Shown here one piece after another: positions 23,826 to 33,893 of a stretch of DNA of 64,000 nt. Numbering within the stretch: the first letter of the stretch is position 1; the number at the start of each line of letters is the position of its first letter. Below the pieces are notes generated by a model, which was given only the letters and a program-made list of their open reading frames with translations, made no database searches and had not been told where the DNA came from. This DNA comes from Acididesulfobacillus acetoxydans (GTDB taxonomy: Bacteria; Bacillota; Desulfitobacteriia; Desulfitobacteriales; Desulfitobacteriaceae). The stretch is taken from NCBI RefSeq assembly GCF_900016645.1, contig NZ_CDGJ01000027.1; one strand, written 5' to 3'. The translations under genes were made by a program, and so were the position numbers.

Positions 23826-25303
23826 GCTTCGCGCTGCTGGAGATAGCCGCCTTTCTGCTCATCTCGTTGTATTTGGGGATTCGGGCCAGACAAGGACGGA
23901 AAATGAATCTGGAGCAATGGACCGTTGGGGGACGCGGCTTTGGCAGTCTATTGGTATTTTTGTTAATGGCCGGAGAGATCTATACGACCTTCACTTTTCT
24001 GGGTGGCAGCGGCTGGGCCTACGGCAAAGGCGGACCGACCTTCTATATTCTGTGCTACGGAGCTTTGGCTTACATCATGTCTTATTGGATGCTGCCGGCG
24101 GTCTGGCGCTATGCGAAGAAGAACAACCTGATGTCCCAGTCGGATTTCTTTGTTCATAAATATAATAGTCCCGTTTTGGGGTTGCTGGTCGCCGTGGTCG
24201 GGGTTATCGCCATGGTGCCTTATCTCGTCTTGCAGTTGAAGGGCTTGGGAAGTATTGTGTCCGAAGTTTCCTACGGCTCCATTTCCCCTACGGTGGCCGT
24301 CTGGATCGGCGTGATTGTCGTTACGATCTATGTGATGATCTCCGGCATCCACGGCTCGGCCTGGACTGCGGTGCTCAAAGACAGCATGATTTTGTTGATC
24401 GTGGTCTTCCTGGGTATCTACCTGCCTTTCCATTATTACGGGGGTTATCAGAATATGTTTTCCGCGATTGCCCAAGCCAAACCGGGCTTTCTCACCCTGC
24501 CTGCCAAGGGCCTGAGCGTATCCTGGTTCATATCCACGGTGGTGCTGACGGCCCTAGGCTTTTACATGTGGCCCCATTCTTTCGCCTCCTCCTACGCGGC
24601 CAAAAACGAGCGGGTCTTCCGCAAAAATGCCATCGTTCTGCCCCTCTACCAGTTGGTCCTGCTCTTCGTCTTTTTTGCCGGGTTCGCGGCTGTACTGCAG
24701 ATTCCTAAACTGGCCAACGGGGATCTCTCGCTGCTCAGGCTGGCCAAGATGACCTTTGCCCCCTGGTTTGTCGGCTTGATTGGGGCGGCCGGGATTCTGA
24801 CGGCTCTGGTGCCCGGCTCTATGCTGCTCATGGCGTCTTCCACAATCGTCGCCAAGAACATCTATCAAGTGTTTGCTCCCTCGACTTCCGAAGAGCAGGT
24901 GGCGAAAATTGCTCGATTGCTGGTGCCGGTGGTGGCTTTGGTAGCGGTTTACTTCACTTTTAACAGCGGAGCCGCGATTGTGGTGCTCCTTCTGGCGGGT
25001 TACAGCTTGGTTACTCAGATTTTTCCCGCTTTCATCTTCAGTCTCCTTAAGAATAATTTTGTAACGAAATTCGGAGCTTTTGCCGGGATCTTAGCCGGCG
25101 TCCTCACGGTGACCTACATCACGGTGACGAATTCCAGTGTGGGCTCACTCTTTCCGGCGCTGCCTCAGGCTGTTAAAGACCTGAATGTGGGGATCGTCGC
25201 CATGATCGTCAATTTAGTGGTTTTAGCGGCGGTCAGTTTGCTGACCGGGGGTTTAGCAAGCAAATCCGAAAGAGACCTGGGCCGCTTCGGGACGGCAAAA
25301 TAG
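23822..25303 (+). CDS. SSS-family sodium:solute symporter
   Basis: 493 residues with about 13 hydrophobic helices, the size expected for the solute:sodium symporter family (PF00474). Recognisable segments are LEQWTVGGRGFGSLLVF at the start, ISGIHGSAWTAVLKDSMILL, LGFYMWPHSFASSYAAK and LTALVPGSMLLMASSTIVAKN. DUF3311-linked members include pantothenate- and organic-acid-type carriers; the substrate is not evident. Next to an M20 amidohydrolase, an N-acyl amino acid or carboxylate is plausible. Confidence 0.88.
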   Translation: MSFALLEIAAFLLISLYLGIRARQGRKMNLEQWTVGGRGFGSLLVFLLMAGEIYTTFTFLGGSGWAYGKGGPTFYILCYGALAYIMSYWMLPAVWRYAKKNNLMSQSDFFVHKYNSPVLGLLVAVVGVIAMVPYLVLQLKGLGSIVSEVSYGSISPTVAVWIGVIVVTIYVMISGIHGSAWTAVLKDSMILLIVVFLGIYLPFHYYGGYQNMFSAIAQAKPGFLTLPAKGLSVSWFISTVVLTALGFYMWPHSFASSYAAKNERVFRKNAIVLPLYQLVLLFVFFAGFAAVLQIPKLANGDLSLLRLAKMTFAPWFVGLIGAAGILTALVPGSMLLMASSTIVAKNIYQVFAPSTSEEQVAKIARLLVPVVALVAVYFTFNSGAAIVVLLLAGYSLVTQIFPAFIFSLLKNNFVTKFGAFAGILAGVLTVTYITVTNSSVGSLFPALPQAVKDLNVGIVAMIVNLVVLAAVSLLTGGLASKSERDLGRFGTAK

Positions 25304-25428
25304 CGGAGCCGCCGGCCGGGGGCTTTAAAGTGGCAGCAAAGGGTACACAGAAGGGAAGAAACCTAACGGCTGGAAAAGAGGGCCCTTCCATAGGGGTGAC
25401 CCCAATTCGGTACGGGGAAAGGAAAAAC

Positions 25429-25463
25429 GGCGGGTGCCGGTCGGGCATCTCGCTGTTTTTTTG
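25429..25463 (+). terminator. Terminator of the symporter unit
   Basis: ACGGCGGGTGCC pairs imperfectly with GGGCATCTCGCTGT across GGTC, with A-rich 5' flank and a run of seven T. It lies in a 329-bp gap that otherwise holds only the next promoter. Confidence 0.75.
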
Positions 25464-25560
25464 TGTCAGTGTGTCGTAGGCCGGAGCGGGGGACAGAAAA
25501 AAGCCGGCTGCCCCTTTCCGGCCGGGGGCCAGGGATCCGGGTCAGGCCCCTGTGTCCCGT

Positions 25561-25589
25561 TTGAAACTGAGGTCGCAGCCTGTTATGAT
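25561..25589 (+). promoter_or_regulatory. SigA-type promoter of the PduL-GNAT gene
   Basis: TTGAAA (25561-25566), 17-bp spacer, TATGAT (25584-25589) with TG extension at 25581-25582; 43 bp before the ATG. Confidence 0.8.
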
Positions 25590-25632
25590 AAGGCAGGATG
25601 AGCAGTTCATTAGGCAGAAAGAGGTGAGCTGA

Positions 25633-26874
25633 ATGGCAGCTAATTTCGATTCAAGTCTCGATGTTAACAAAGCGGATTTCAAGAGGGATACCCGTTGGCT
25701 GGTCAGGGTCGGGGTTTCCCGGGCCCACGTCCATCTGACTCCGGAACATATCGAGGCTCTTTTCGGTCCGGGGCATGGTCTGACCCTGCTCAGGGAGCTC
25801 GGGCAGGCCGGAGAATTTGCCGCCAAGGAAACGGTGAATGTGGTCGGGTCAAAGGGTGTTTTGCAGCAGGTTCGCATTATCGGCCCGGCCCGGGCCAAGA
25901 CGCAGGTGGAATTGGCCCGCACGGACACCTATGTCTTAGGTATCGATGCTCCCCTGCGGCATTCCGGTGATGTGGAAGGGACGCCGGGGGCGGTGCTGAT
26001 CGGTCCCAAAGGTGTGGTGGTACTGAATCAGGGCTGCATCATTGCCAAGGCGCATATTCATCTTTTGGCCAAAGAGGCGGAGAAGCTGGAGTTGGCGCAG
26101 GGAGACGAAGTGGTGGTACTCATCAAAGGAGAGAAAAAAGTCTGCTACTATGATGTCAAAGTCAGGGTGGTGGAGAAGGGGATGACTGAATTTCATATTG
26201 ACACGGATGAGGCTAACGCGGCTTTTGTCGATACCGGTGATTTGGCCATGATCCGGCACAAGGAATTCGTCATCAAGGACAAGTGGGGAAACACCTTGGA
26301 CGTCAGCCGCGAGAATGTGAAGTTTATCCAAGGGAAAAAGCCCGATGATCCGTATGTCCAGGAAGCGATCCACCTCTTACATACGGTTTTTGAATACCCC
26401 GAGTCCATCGGGCGGGATGTGGAGGAGAAGCTGCTGGCGCCCGAGCGCGTTGAGCCGAATCGCTATTACCTTTTCACGGCGGTCGAAGGCGGGCGGGTCT
26501 TTGGCATCGCGAGTTTCTACTGGATGCCGAGGACCAAAATAGCCTACTTTGAGCACCTGGGCATCATTCCGGAATATCAGGATCGCGGGATCGGGAGTTT
26601 CCTCTTTAACAAAGTGATTGCCATTTTGGAAAAGAATCACCCTGAGATCGAGGGAGTCCTCTTTGAAGTCCGTTTAAATAAAGAACACTTAGACGACCGC
26701 AAACATTTCTTCTTGAACCTGGGGGCCATTCCCGTGGACACCTCTTTTTATCCCTCGGACCAAATTAAGTTGGGTGAAAATATCCTCCTCATGTTCAAAC
26801 CGGAGACGGCAGAGGCCAGATTGAATACGGCCACTATGGAACTGGCTCTTCAGACCCTAAGCCGGATCCTTTAG
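25633..26874 (+). CDS. PduL-type phosphotransacylase fused to a GNAT acetyltransferase domain
   Basis: 413 residues. Residues 15-220 are a PduL phosphate acyltransferase with the metal-binding VSRAHVHLTPEHIEALFG and IAKAHIHLL motifs and the GPARAKTQVELARTD segment. Residues 235-400 are a GNAT fold with the acetyl-CoA loop as IIPEYQDRGIGSFLF. PduL enzymes exchange acyl-CoA and acyl-phosphate. The GNAT half would use acetyl-CoA to acetylate an amine. The frame is continuous with no sign of a sequencing join. The N-terminus lacks an obvious microcompartment-targeting helix and no shell genes are nearby, so a general Pta role is more likely. RBS AAAGAGGTG. Confidence 0.88.
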   Translation: MAANFDSSLDVNKADFKRDTRWLVRVGVSRAHVHLTPEHIEALFGPGHGLTLLRELGQAGEFAAKETVNVVGSKGVLQQVRIIGPARAKTQVELARTDTYVLGIDAPLRHSGDVEGTPGAVLIGPKGVVVLNQGCIIAKAHIHLLAKEAEKLELAQGDEVVVLIKGEKKVCYYDVKVRVVEKGMTEFHIDTDEANAAFVDTGDLAMIRHKEFVIKDKWGNTLDVSRENVKFIQGKKPDDPYVQEAIHLLHTVFEYPESIGRDVEEKLLAPERVEPNRYYLFTAVEGGRVFGIASFYWMPRTKIAYFEHLGIIPEYQDRGIGSFLFNKVIAILEKNHPEIEGVLFEVRLNKEHLDDRKHFFLNLGAIPVDTSFYPSDQIKLGENILLMFKPETAEARLNTATMELALQTLSRIL

Positions 26875-27510
26875 CACAGGCCGCCGCCGGCGGCGGGCGT
26901 GACCTGACCAATAAGCCCGGCCGCATGGCCCTGGCTGTAGCCGGGGGAGATTTAGTATCTGTCTGGCATCAGTAGGTTTCGCGCCTGGCGCCGCGGTGCG
27001 GCAACGGCCGGTTTGCGGTCCCACGAGGTAAGAAGTCTGGAAGGCTTCTTACCTTAAATCATTTTATCAGTACTTCGCATTGAGAGAAACATTTGACTCA
27101 GCTGCCTTCGCCGCAAGGCTTGGTCCCAGGCCCGACAGGCCTTCGAGCTGTGAGGCGTCCTTCACACCATCCACCACGACCTTGCGTAAATCCAACTTAC
27201 TTGAACCCTTCAACCAAGGAGGAAAAGCCTGCGGCGAATACGGTGCCAAGCAAACTTTCTTGGTGGCGCAGCGGCAAAAAGGTTGAGCCCTCTTGACAAT
27301 AAGTAATAGCAGTTTCATAATTGTAATAAGAATAATTTCAAGACAGAGCCGTAACGACAGGATTCTCAGTCTCAGACTCTGATACAACATTCTCTGACCA
27401 AGAGGCTAAGCGCGTTCCCCTGGCTTTAGTCCGGCGCGGCAGCCTTTAGGCGAGAGCCGATCAAAACGCAGTCAATCATAGGTTCTTAGAACCCCTTGAC
27501 CGTAGCCTGG
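26875..27510. other. 1-kb gap before the glycogen operon: hairpins, no convincing gene
   Basis: The first half of the 26875-27905 gap contains a GC-rich stem (26879-26896), a hairpin with CCTGGC/GCCGGG (26930-26946), a perfect 10-bp stem AGGTAAGAAG/CTTCTTACCT (27026-27054) and a CCTGGC-TTTA-GCCAGG hairpin (27506-27521). The CTGGCTNTAGCC motif occurs twice here and again near 50600, as in ends of IS200/IS605-type elements, but no transposase is found. Short frames at 27067-27390 on either strand match nothing I recognise. Confidence 0.5.
27026..27054. terminator. Perfect 10-bp stem-loop
   Basis: AGGTAAGAAG and CTTCTTACCT enclose a 9-base loop. It could be a bidirectional terminator or an element end. 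Confidence 0.5.
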
Positions 27511-27623
27511 CTTTAGCCAGGGGGAGATTCGGGATTCCGGTAAAGACAGTGTAAAGATTCTTTTCGCAAAGAGGAGAAACGCTTCAGAGATAGAATACAG
27601 AGAATACAACCAGGGGAATACGA

Positions 27624-27773
27624 GAACATACCCGATAAGAACACACCCGATAAGAACATACCCGATAAGAACACACCCGATAAGAACACACCCGATGAGA
27701 ACATACCCGGCGAGAATACAGCTATAGAGAATGCAACCATAGAAAGTTCAACCCTAGAAAATTCGACTGTAAG
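27624..27773. repeat. 15-bp tandem repeat upstream of glgB, ten copies
   Basis: Units of 15 bp (GAACATACCCGATAA and variants) start every 15 bp from 27624. The first five are nearly identical and the last five increasingly divergent. The array ends about 130 bp before the glgB start. One frame reads as NIPDK/NTPDK pentapeptides but has no start or ribosome site, so it is treated as non-coding. Confidence 0.92.
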
Positions 27774-27905
27774 GGAAGGAACTGACGCAGGAGCAGGTGG
27801 GCGAAGGGGATACTATCTGGGACAAGGCCCCGAGAAAGCCAAACAAGGAGCGCAAGAGCAGAGACGTCTGTGTATCGTCGCGATAGCGGCGAGATGGAGG
27901 TTGCT

Positions 27906-29810
27906 ATGGATAGCCCGCCGTTTTTGAGCCCGGAGGAAATTTACTTATTTAACCGGGGCGAACTCTATAAGAGCTATACCCAGTTCGGTGCGCACCGGAT
28001 CGAGCAAGACGGGTACGAGGGGACTCACTTCGCGCTCTGGGTTCCGGAGGTGGCGGGAGTTTCCGTGGTGGGGGATTTCAATGCCTGGGATGCCGTCCGG
28101 AACCCCCTGAGCCAGACCGGTGAGACGGGCGTCTGGACGACCTTGGTGCCGGGGGACCTGCAGGGGCAAAGATACAAGTATGCGATTCGGAGCCGGTCGG
28201 GTGAAGTGTTTCTGAAATCTGATCCTTACGCGTTTTACAGCGAACGGCGGCCTTTGACGGCGTCGCTCGTCTATTCTCTGGAAGGGTATCCCTGGCGGGA
28301 TGGAAAGTGGCTTAAGGACCGGGAAAAAGGCCGGCAGCAGGACAAACCCCTTTCGATCTACGAAGTCCATCTGGGTTCCTGGCGGCGCAAGAAAGACGGG
28401 GATTTTTATTCCTGGGAGGAATTTGCCGGCGAACTCCTGCCTTATGTGCTCGACTTGGGTTACACACACATTGAGCTCATGCCAATTATGGAGCACCCTT
28501 ATGACGGTTCCTGGGGTTATCAGGTGACGGGGTATTATTCCGTCACCAGCCGCTACGGGGATCCGAAGGGGTTCATGTCTTTCGTCGATCGCTGCCACCA
28601 AGCCGGGATCGGGGTCATCCTGGATTGGGTTCCCGGGCATTTCTGCAAAGACGCCCATGGCTTGGGCAGGCTGAACGGGGCAGCGGTTTACGAAAAAGAG
28701 GAACACGGTCAATGGGGAACCTACAATTTTAATTTTGCCCAGACCGAGGTCTGGAGCTTTCTCATCTCTAACGCGCTTTTCTGGCTGGAGAATTACCATG
28801 TGGACGGCCTGCGGGTGGACGGGGTGAGCAGCATGCTCTATTTGGACTACGGTAAAGAGGGGCAGGTCTGGAAGCGCAATATTCATGGGGGCAGGGAAAA
28901 TCTTGAGGCTGTCGCTTTTATGCGCAAACTCAATCAGGTTGTTTTTCGCGACCATCCGGGCGTGCTCATGATTGCCGAAGAAGCGACGGATTGGCCGCTC
29001 GTATCGGCGCCGACCTATGCCGGGGGCCTGGGCTTTAATTTCAAATGGAACATGGGCTGGATGAATGACATATTAAGATATATGCAACTGGATTTTGACC
29101 AACGCCAAAACCAACACACGCTTCTGACCTTTTCCCTCACTTACGCTTTTTCGGAGAACTTCATCCTGGCGCTTTCGCACGACGAGGTGGTGCATGGCAA
29201 GAAATCGCTCATCGACAAGATGCCGGGAGATTACGGGCGGAAATTTGCCGGCCTGCGCAATTTGCAAACCTATCTCATCACACACCCGGGCAAGAAACTG
29301 ATGTTCATGGGCGGGGAGTTTGCCCAGTTTATTGAGTGGCGCTATGCGGGGGAACTGGACTGGTTCCTCTTGGCTTACGACATGCACAGGAAGTACCGGG
29401 AGTTTGTCAAGAGCGTGAATGAACTCTACCGTCGGGAAAAAGCGCTCTGGGAAAATGACAGTGACTGGGCGGGCTTCCAGTGGACAGATGCCGATAATCG
29501 GGGGCAAAGTATCCTGGTGTTCCGGCGCTCGGCCAGGGATCCCGCCAATTTCCTAGTCGTCGTCAGCAATTTTCGCCCCGTCTCCTACCCGGACTTCCGC
29601 ATCGGGGTGCCTGAGCGTAAGGTATACTCCGAGATCTTTAATTCTGATCGCGAGGCTTTCGGCGGTCTGAATATTACTAACCCCGCGCCGCTGGTCGCCG
29701 AGCGTGTTCCCTGGCAGGGGCAGGCTTACTCTTTAAGAATTAAGCTTCCTCCTTTAGCAACCGTTATATTGAAGCCGCAGTCCGCGTACAAATTGAGACG
29801 GGAGGTCTAG
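27906..29810 (+). CDS. glgB: 1,4-alpha-glucan branching enzyme
   Basis: 634 residues from the ATG at 27906, chosen because GGAGG lies 6 bp upstream; the frame is open from 27870. A CBM48-type domain (about 20-115, HFALWVPEVAGVSVVGDFN) precedes the GH13 barrel. Barrel motifs are IGVILDWVPGHF, the nucleophile Asp in DGLRVDGVSSML, the acid Glu in MIAEEAT and the HD pair in LALSHDEVVHGKKS. It introduces alpha-1,6 branches in glycogen. First gene of the glycogen operon; its stop is one base from the glgP start. Confidence 0.96.
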   Translation: MDSPPFLSPEEIYLFNRGELYKSYTQFGAHRIEQDGYEGTHFALWVPEVAGVSVVGDFNAWDAVRNPLSQTGETGVWTTLVPGDLQGQRYKYAIRSRSGEVFLKSDPYAFYSERRPLTASLVYSLEGYPWRDGKWLKDREKGRQQDKPLSIYEVHLGSWRRKKDGDFYSWEEFAGELLPYVLDLGYTHIELMPIMEHPYDGSWGYQVTGYYSVTSRYGDPKGFMSFVDRCHQAGIGVILDWVPGHFCKDAHGLGRLNGAAVYEKEEHGQWGTYNFNFAQTEVWSFLISNALFWLENYHVDGLRVDGVSSMLYLDYGKEGQVWKRNIHGGRENLEAVAFMRKLNQVVFRDHPGVLMIAEEATDWPLVSAPTYAGGLGFNFKWNMGWMNDILRYMQLDFDQRQNQHTLLTFSLTYAFSENFILALSHDEVVHGKKSLIDKMPGDYGRKFAGLRNLQTYLITHPGKKLMFMGGEFAQFIEWRYAGELDWFLLAYDMHRKYREFVKSVNELYRREKALWENDSDWAGFQWTDADNRGQSILVFRRSARDPANFLVVVSNFRPVSYPDFRIGVPERKVYSEIFNSDREAFGGLNITNPAPLVAERVPWQGQAYSLRIKLPPLATVILKPQSAYKLRREV

Positions 29811-29811
29811 C

Positions 29812-32232
29812 ATGTTCGCTGATAAAGAGAGTTTTAAGCAGGCCTACTTGACCAAAATCAGTGAGACGGAAGGAATTATTCTTGAGGAAAGCAGTCCCTG
29901 GGATAAATACAAGACTTTGGTGATTTTGCTCAAGGAGAAAATGGGTTCCTACCGGGCCTTGACCCGGAATTGTCCGGCCCGGAGCAAAGAAGTGTACTAC
30001 TTTTCCATGGAGTTCCTGATCGGTAAACTCTTGCACTATTATTTAGTGAATATGGGGATCGAGGAGATCGTGCGGGAAGGCTTGCAAGATCTAGGGATTA
30101 ACCTGGACGAGTTGCTGCGCCAGGAAGCGGATCCGGGTCTGGGAAACGGCGGGCTGGGCAGGTTGGCGGCCTGTTTTCTGGATTCGATGGCTTTCTGGGG
30201 CATATCCGGACACGGCAATGGCATAAGGTTTAAATATGGGCTGTTTGAACAGAAGATCAGGAACGGTTTCCAGACCGAGGTGGCCGACAACTGGCTGAAA
30301 AACGGCTATCCCTGGGAAACTCCCAAGCTCGACAAGAGCGTCGTGGTTAAGTTCAAGGGTAATGTGCGGGTGGAAAACGCAGAAGGTAAATGGATGTTTT
30401 ATCATGAGGACTTTGAACCGGTGCTGGCGGTGCCCTATGATGTCCCGATCATGAGCTATGACAACTCCGTGAATATCAATAACCTGCGCCTGTGGAGCGC
30501 CGAGCCGTTGTCCAATGAGCTGGATTTGGATTCTTTTAACCGCGGCGATTTTGAACAGGCCGTCAGTCTGAAGTCCGAGGTGGAAGCGATATCTTATATT
30601 CTGTATCCCGATGACAGCAGCCGTTCCGGCCGGGAACTGAGACTGAAACAGGAGTATTTCTTTGTTGCCGCCGGACTGGGTTCCATCATCAGGAGCTATA
30701 AAAAGCGCAACCGCGCTCTGGCGGATTTTCCGCGCTGGGTGGCGGTACATATCAATGATACGCACCCCGTCCTCTGCATTCCCGAGCTTATGCGCATTTT
30801 GATTGATGAAGAAGGTCTGGGCTGGGATCAAGCCTGGAATATCACTGTGAACAGCATGTCCTTTACGAACCATACGATCATGCCCGAAGCGATGGAGAAG
30901 TGGCCCATTGACCTTTTCCGCGGGCTTCTGCCCCGGATTTATATGATCGTGGAGGAAATCGACCGCCGATTTAAAGAGCGAACGGCTAGGATTTACCCGG
31001 GGGACGGGGACCTCGTTCGGCGCACCCAGATTATTAAAGACGGCCAGATCTCGATGGCTAACCTGGCTGTGATCGGCTCTTCTTCTGTGAACGGGGTAGC
31101 CGCCCTGCATACGGAGATTTTGAAAAATGAGGTTTTTAAGGATTATTACCGGATATTTGGCTATAAATTCAATAATAAGACCAACGGGGTGAACCACCGG
31201 CGGTTTCTTTTGGCGGCAAATTCCGACTTGTCCGGGTTGATCACGGAGGCGATCGGGCCCGGCTGGAAGAAAAATGCCGAGGAACTGCACAAACTGCTCT
31301 CCGTGCGGGATGACAGAAGTTTCCTGGAGAAGCTGGCCCGGGTTAAGTATCTTAACAAATGCCGCCTGGCGGAGAGGGTGCGGGAAACCCAGGGAATCGT
31401 ACTCGATCCGTTATCCCTCTTCGATGTTCAGGTCAAGAGGATTCACGCCTATAAACGGCAGCTGCTCAATCTTTTGAAGATCATGGAGTTATACAACCGG
31501 CTGCAGAGGGATCCGGGTGCGGTGGAGGGATCCCACACTTTCATTTTTGCCGGAAAGGCGGCGCCGGGATACCATTATGCCAAGACCGTGATTAAACTCA
31601 TTAACACTTTGGCGGCCAAAATCAACAAAGATGCCGGCGCCAAGGATAAACTGAAAGTCGTCTTCTTGGAAAATTTCAATGTCACCCTCGGGGAGTTGAT
31701 CTATCCGGCGGCCGATGTCAGTGAACAGATTTCCACCGCCAGTAAAGAAGCTTCGGGTACGGGAAACATGAAATTCATGCTGAACGGGGCGGTTACGATC
31801 GGGACGCTGGACGGGGCCAACGTGGAGATTCAAGAGGCGGTGGGCGACGAGAATATGTTTATTTTTGGGCTCAGAGCCCGGGAAGTTCTGGATTACATAC
31901 GAAGGGGGGGATATAAGTCTTTAGACCAGTATTATACCAGTCCCGATCTTAAACTCTGTGTTGACCAGCTGGTCAACGGATTTTTTGAAACGGCCGGCGA
32001 AGAGTTCCGCGTGATTTTTGATTCGCTCCTGCTTTACAATGATGAGTTTTTTGTCTTGAAGGATTTCGATTCTTACCTGGAGACTTATCAGAGGTTACAG
32101 GCCTGTTATGCGGATAAGGAACAGTGGCAGAAGATGTCTCTGGTTAACATTGCCGAAGCGGGTATTTTTTCCAGTGACCGGACAATTCAGGAATATGCGG
32201 AGCAGATTTGGAAAATCCCACGAGTCTGCTAA
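29812..32232 (+). CDS. glgP: Glycogen/alpha-glucan phosphorylase
   Basis: 806 residues, full length for family GT35. It has the GNGGLGRLAACFLDS segment near residue 107 and the pyridoxal-phosphate Lys in KEASGTGNMKFMLNG. It releases glucose-1-phosphate from glycogen ends. RBS GGGAGGT overlaps the end of glgB, showing tight coupling. Synthesis and breakdown genes are therefore in one operon. Confidence 0.97.
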   Translation: MFADKESFKQAYLTKISETEGIILEESSPWDKYKTLVILLKEKMGSYRALTRNCPARSKEVYYFSMEFLIGKLLHYYLVNMGIEEIVREGLQDLGINLDELLRQEADPGLGNGGLGRLAACFLDSMAFWGISGHGNGIRFKYGLFEQKIRNGFQTEVADNWLKNGYPWETPKLDKSVVVKFKGNVRVENAEGKWMFYHEDFEPVLAVPYDVPIMSYDNSVNINNLRLWSAEPLSNELDLDSFNRGDFEQAVSLKSEVEAISYILYPDDSSRSGRELRLKQEYFFVAAGLGSIIRSYKKRNRALADFPRWVAVHINDTHPVLCIPELMRILIDEEGLGWDQAWNITVNSMSFTNHTIMPEAMEKWPIDLFRGLLPRIYMIVEEIDRRFKERTARIYPGDGDLVRRTQIIKDGQISMANLAVIGSSSVNGVAALHTEILKNEVFKDYYRIFGYKFNNKTNGVNHRRFLLAANSDLSGLITEAIGPGWKKNAEELHKLLSVRDDRSFLEKLARVKYLNKCRLAERVRETQGIVLDPLSLFDVQVKRIHAYKRQLLNLLKIMELYNRLQRDPGAVEGSHTFIFAGKAAPGYHYAKTVIKLINTLAAKINKDAGAKDKLKVVFLENFNVTLGELIYPAADVSEQISTASKEASGTGNMKFMLNGAVTIGTLDGANVEIQEAVGDENMFIFGLRAREVLDYIRRGGYKSLDQYYTSPDLKLCVDQLVNGFFETAGEEFRVIFDSLLLYNDEFFVLKDFDSYLETYQRLQACYADKEQWQKMSLVNIAEAGIFSSDRTIQEYAEQIWKIPRVC

Positions 32233-32271
32233 ACCGAACAGATGGGGTTGTGAAGAGAAAGGGTAAAGCGG

Positions 32272-33462
32272 ATGTACCAAGAATGTATTGCTATGCTGTT
32301 GGCGGGAGGAAGGGGCAGCCGCTTAGGCGCCCTCACCCGCAACATTGCTAAACCTGCGGTTTCATTTTGCGGTAAATACCGCATTATTGATTTTAGTTTG
32401 AGTAATTGTGCAAATTCAAACATAAATACTGTGGGGGTCCTCACGCAATATAAACCATTCTTGCTCAACATGTACATCGGACTCGGTGCGGCTTGGGATT
32501 TGGACAATCCCCACGGGGGCGTGCACATCCTGCCGCCTTTTGTGGGTGAAAACGAGGGAAACTGGTACAACGGGACGGCTAACGCCGTTTTTCAGAATCT
32601 CGATTTTATCGATTTCTATTCTCCGCAATACGTGCTCATAATTTCCGGCGACCATATTTATAAAATGAATTACCTGTCTATGCTGGACTTTCATAAAGAG
32701 AAGGGGTCGGACATTACCATCTCGACGATAGAAGTCCCCTGGGACGAAGTCTCCCGTTTCGGCACCGTAAGTGTCAACGGGGAGGGCCGGATTACCAAAT
32801 TCACCGAGAAAGTGCCCAGGCCGGAGAGTAATCTGGCGTCAATGGGGATCTACATTTTTAACTGGCCGGTGCTGAGACAAGCTCTGCTGGCGGATGCTCA
32901 CGATCTTCATTCCGACAATGATTTCGGCAAGAACGTGCTTCCCGGGCAGATCGAACTGGGCAAAAGAGTGTTTGCCTATAAGTTTAAGGGGTATTGGCGC
33001 GATGTCGGCACGATAGAAAGCTATTACAACGCTAATATGGAGCTAATTAACGGCGAGAGCGGGCTCGATCTTTTCGACCCGGCCCAAAGGATTTTTTCCA
33101 ATGAAGATATTTTGCCTCCTCAGTACGTGGGACTCTCCGCGCAGATAGAGGACAGTCTGGTCAGCAACGGCTGTGTCGTCTTGGGTCAGGTGCGCCACTC
33201 CATTCTTGCGCCTGGCGCTTATGTCGGGGAAGGGGCAGTGGTTTTGGATTCTATCCTGCTGCCGCACGCGCGGGTTCATCGTCAGTCTTTAATCAAGAAG
33301 GCGATCGTCGGGGAAGGGGCAAAGATCCGAAGCCATTGTTCCGTCGGGCTGGAAGCACCTTCCGCCGCACACCCGGCGGGAATTACCGTTATTGGGGATC
33401 ACACCGTTTTGGAAAAGGGGTCGGTGGTCCCGGCAGGGGAAAATTTTTACGCGGCTCGCTAG
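32272..33462 (+). CDS. glgC: Glucose-1-phosphate adenylyltransferase
   Basis: 396 residues. The nucleotidyltransferase motif is LLAGGRGSRLGALTRN. GGVHILPPFV and ISGDHIYKMNYLSMLDFH follow, and the C-terminal left-handed beta-helix region (about 290-390) has hexapeptide-like repeats. It makes ADP-glucose. The GlgC/GlgD pair of Bacillota forms a heterotetramer, and glgD lies 430 bp downstream. Start ATG at 32272 after AGAGAAAGG. Confidence 0.96.
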   Translation: MYQECIAMLLAGGRGSRLGALTRNIAKPAVSFCGKYRIIDFSLSNCANSNINTVGVLTQYKPFLLNMYIGLGAAWDLDNPHGGVHILPPFVGENEGNWYNGTANAVFQNLDFIDFYSPQYVLIISGDHIYKMNYLSMLDFHKEKGSDITISTIEVPWDEVSRFGTVSVNGEGRITKFTEKVPRPESNLASMGIYIFNWPVLRQALLADAHDLHSDNDFGKNVLPGQIELGKRVFAYKFKGYWRDVGTIESYYNANMELINGESGLDLFDPAQRIFSNEDILPPQYVGLSAQIEDSLVSNGCVVLGQVRHSILAPGAYVGEGAVVLDSILLPHARVHRQSLIKKAIVGEGAKIRSHCSVGLEAPSAAHPAGITVIGDHTVLEKGSVVPAGENFYAAR

Positions 33463-33610
33463 GGTGGGTGGCTGTTTTGCGCGTATGTTGGCAGGGGTTC
33501 CGTCGGAAAAAGGTTTTCAGAGCTTTAAGGCGAGGGGAGTGAAAAGCCTGGTTTCCGGGCAGTCCGGACTGTCCGCCGGGGTCACGGCAGGCCTCGGCCG
33601 CGCGGGGTGA

Positions 33611-33785
33611 CGATAGGCAAGGAGCCCGCGCCGAGGGTACGGGGTCTCGCCCCCGGGGTGGTGAGAGGCGGGGGCCCGTGCCGAGGGTGCGGGGTATCGT
33701 CTCCCCCGGAGCGGTGAGAGACGGGGGCCCGCGCCGAGGGTGCGGGGTATCGTCTCCCCTGGGGCGGTGAGAGGCGGGAGTTTCG
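33611..33785. repeat. About 50-bp tandem repeat between glgC and glgD, three copies
   Basis: A GC-rich unit containing CCCGNGCCGAGGGTNCGGGG and GGTGAGAGGCGGG recurs with spacing 50 and 53 bp (CCGAGGGT at 33631, 33681, 33734). The copies are 80-90 % identical. No gene is seen in the 431-bp gap. Confidence 0.9.
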
Positions 33786-33893
33786 TGCCGGCGGTTAAGT
33801 CCTGTGTGGCTGCCTCCTGTTTAGTCGGCAGGAAAAAGAGGTAACGTTGCGGTTATTGTGGCCGCTCTGCGTCATGGAAACCAGGGATGGTGG

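Noticed and set aside
27513..27740. Minus-strand pentapeptide-like frame (FLSGV/FLSGM)
   Set aside because: It is the 15-bp repeat array read backwards and lacks the A(D/N)LXX pattern of true pentapeptide-repeat proteins.
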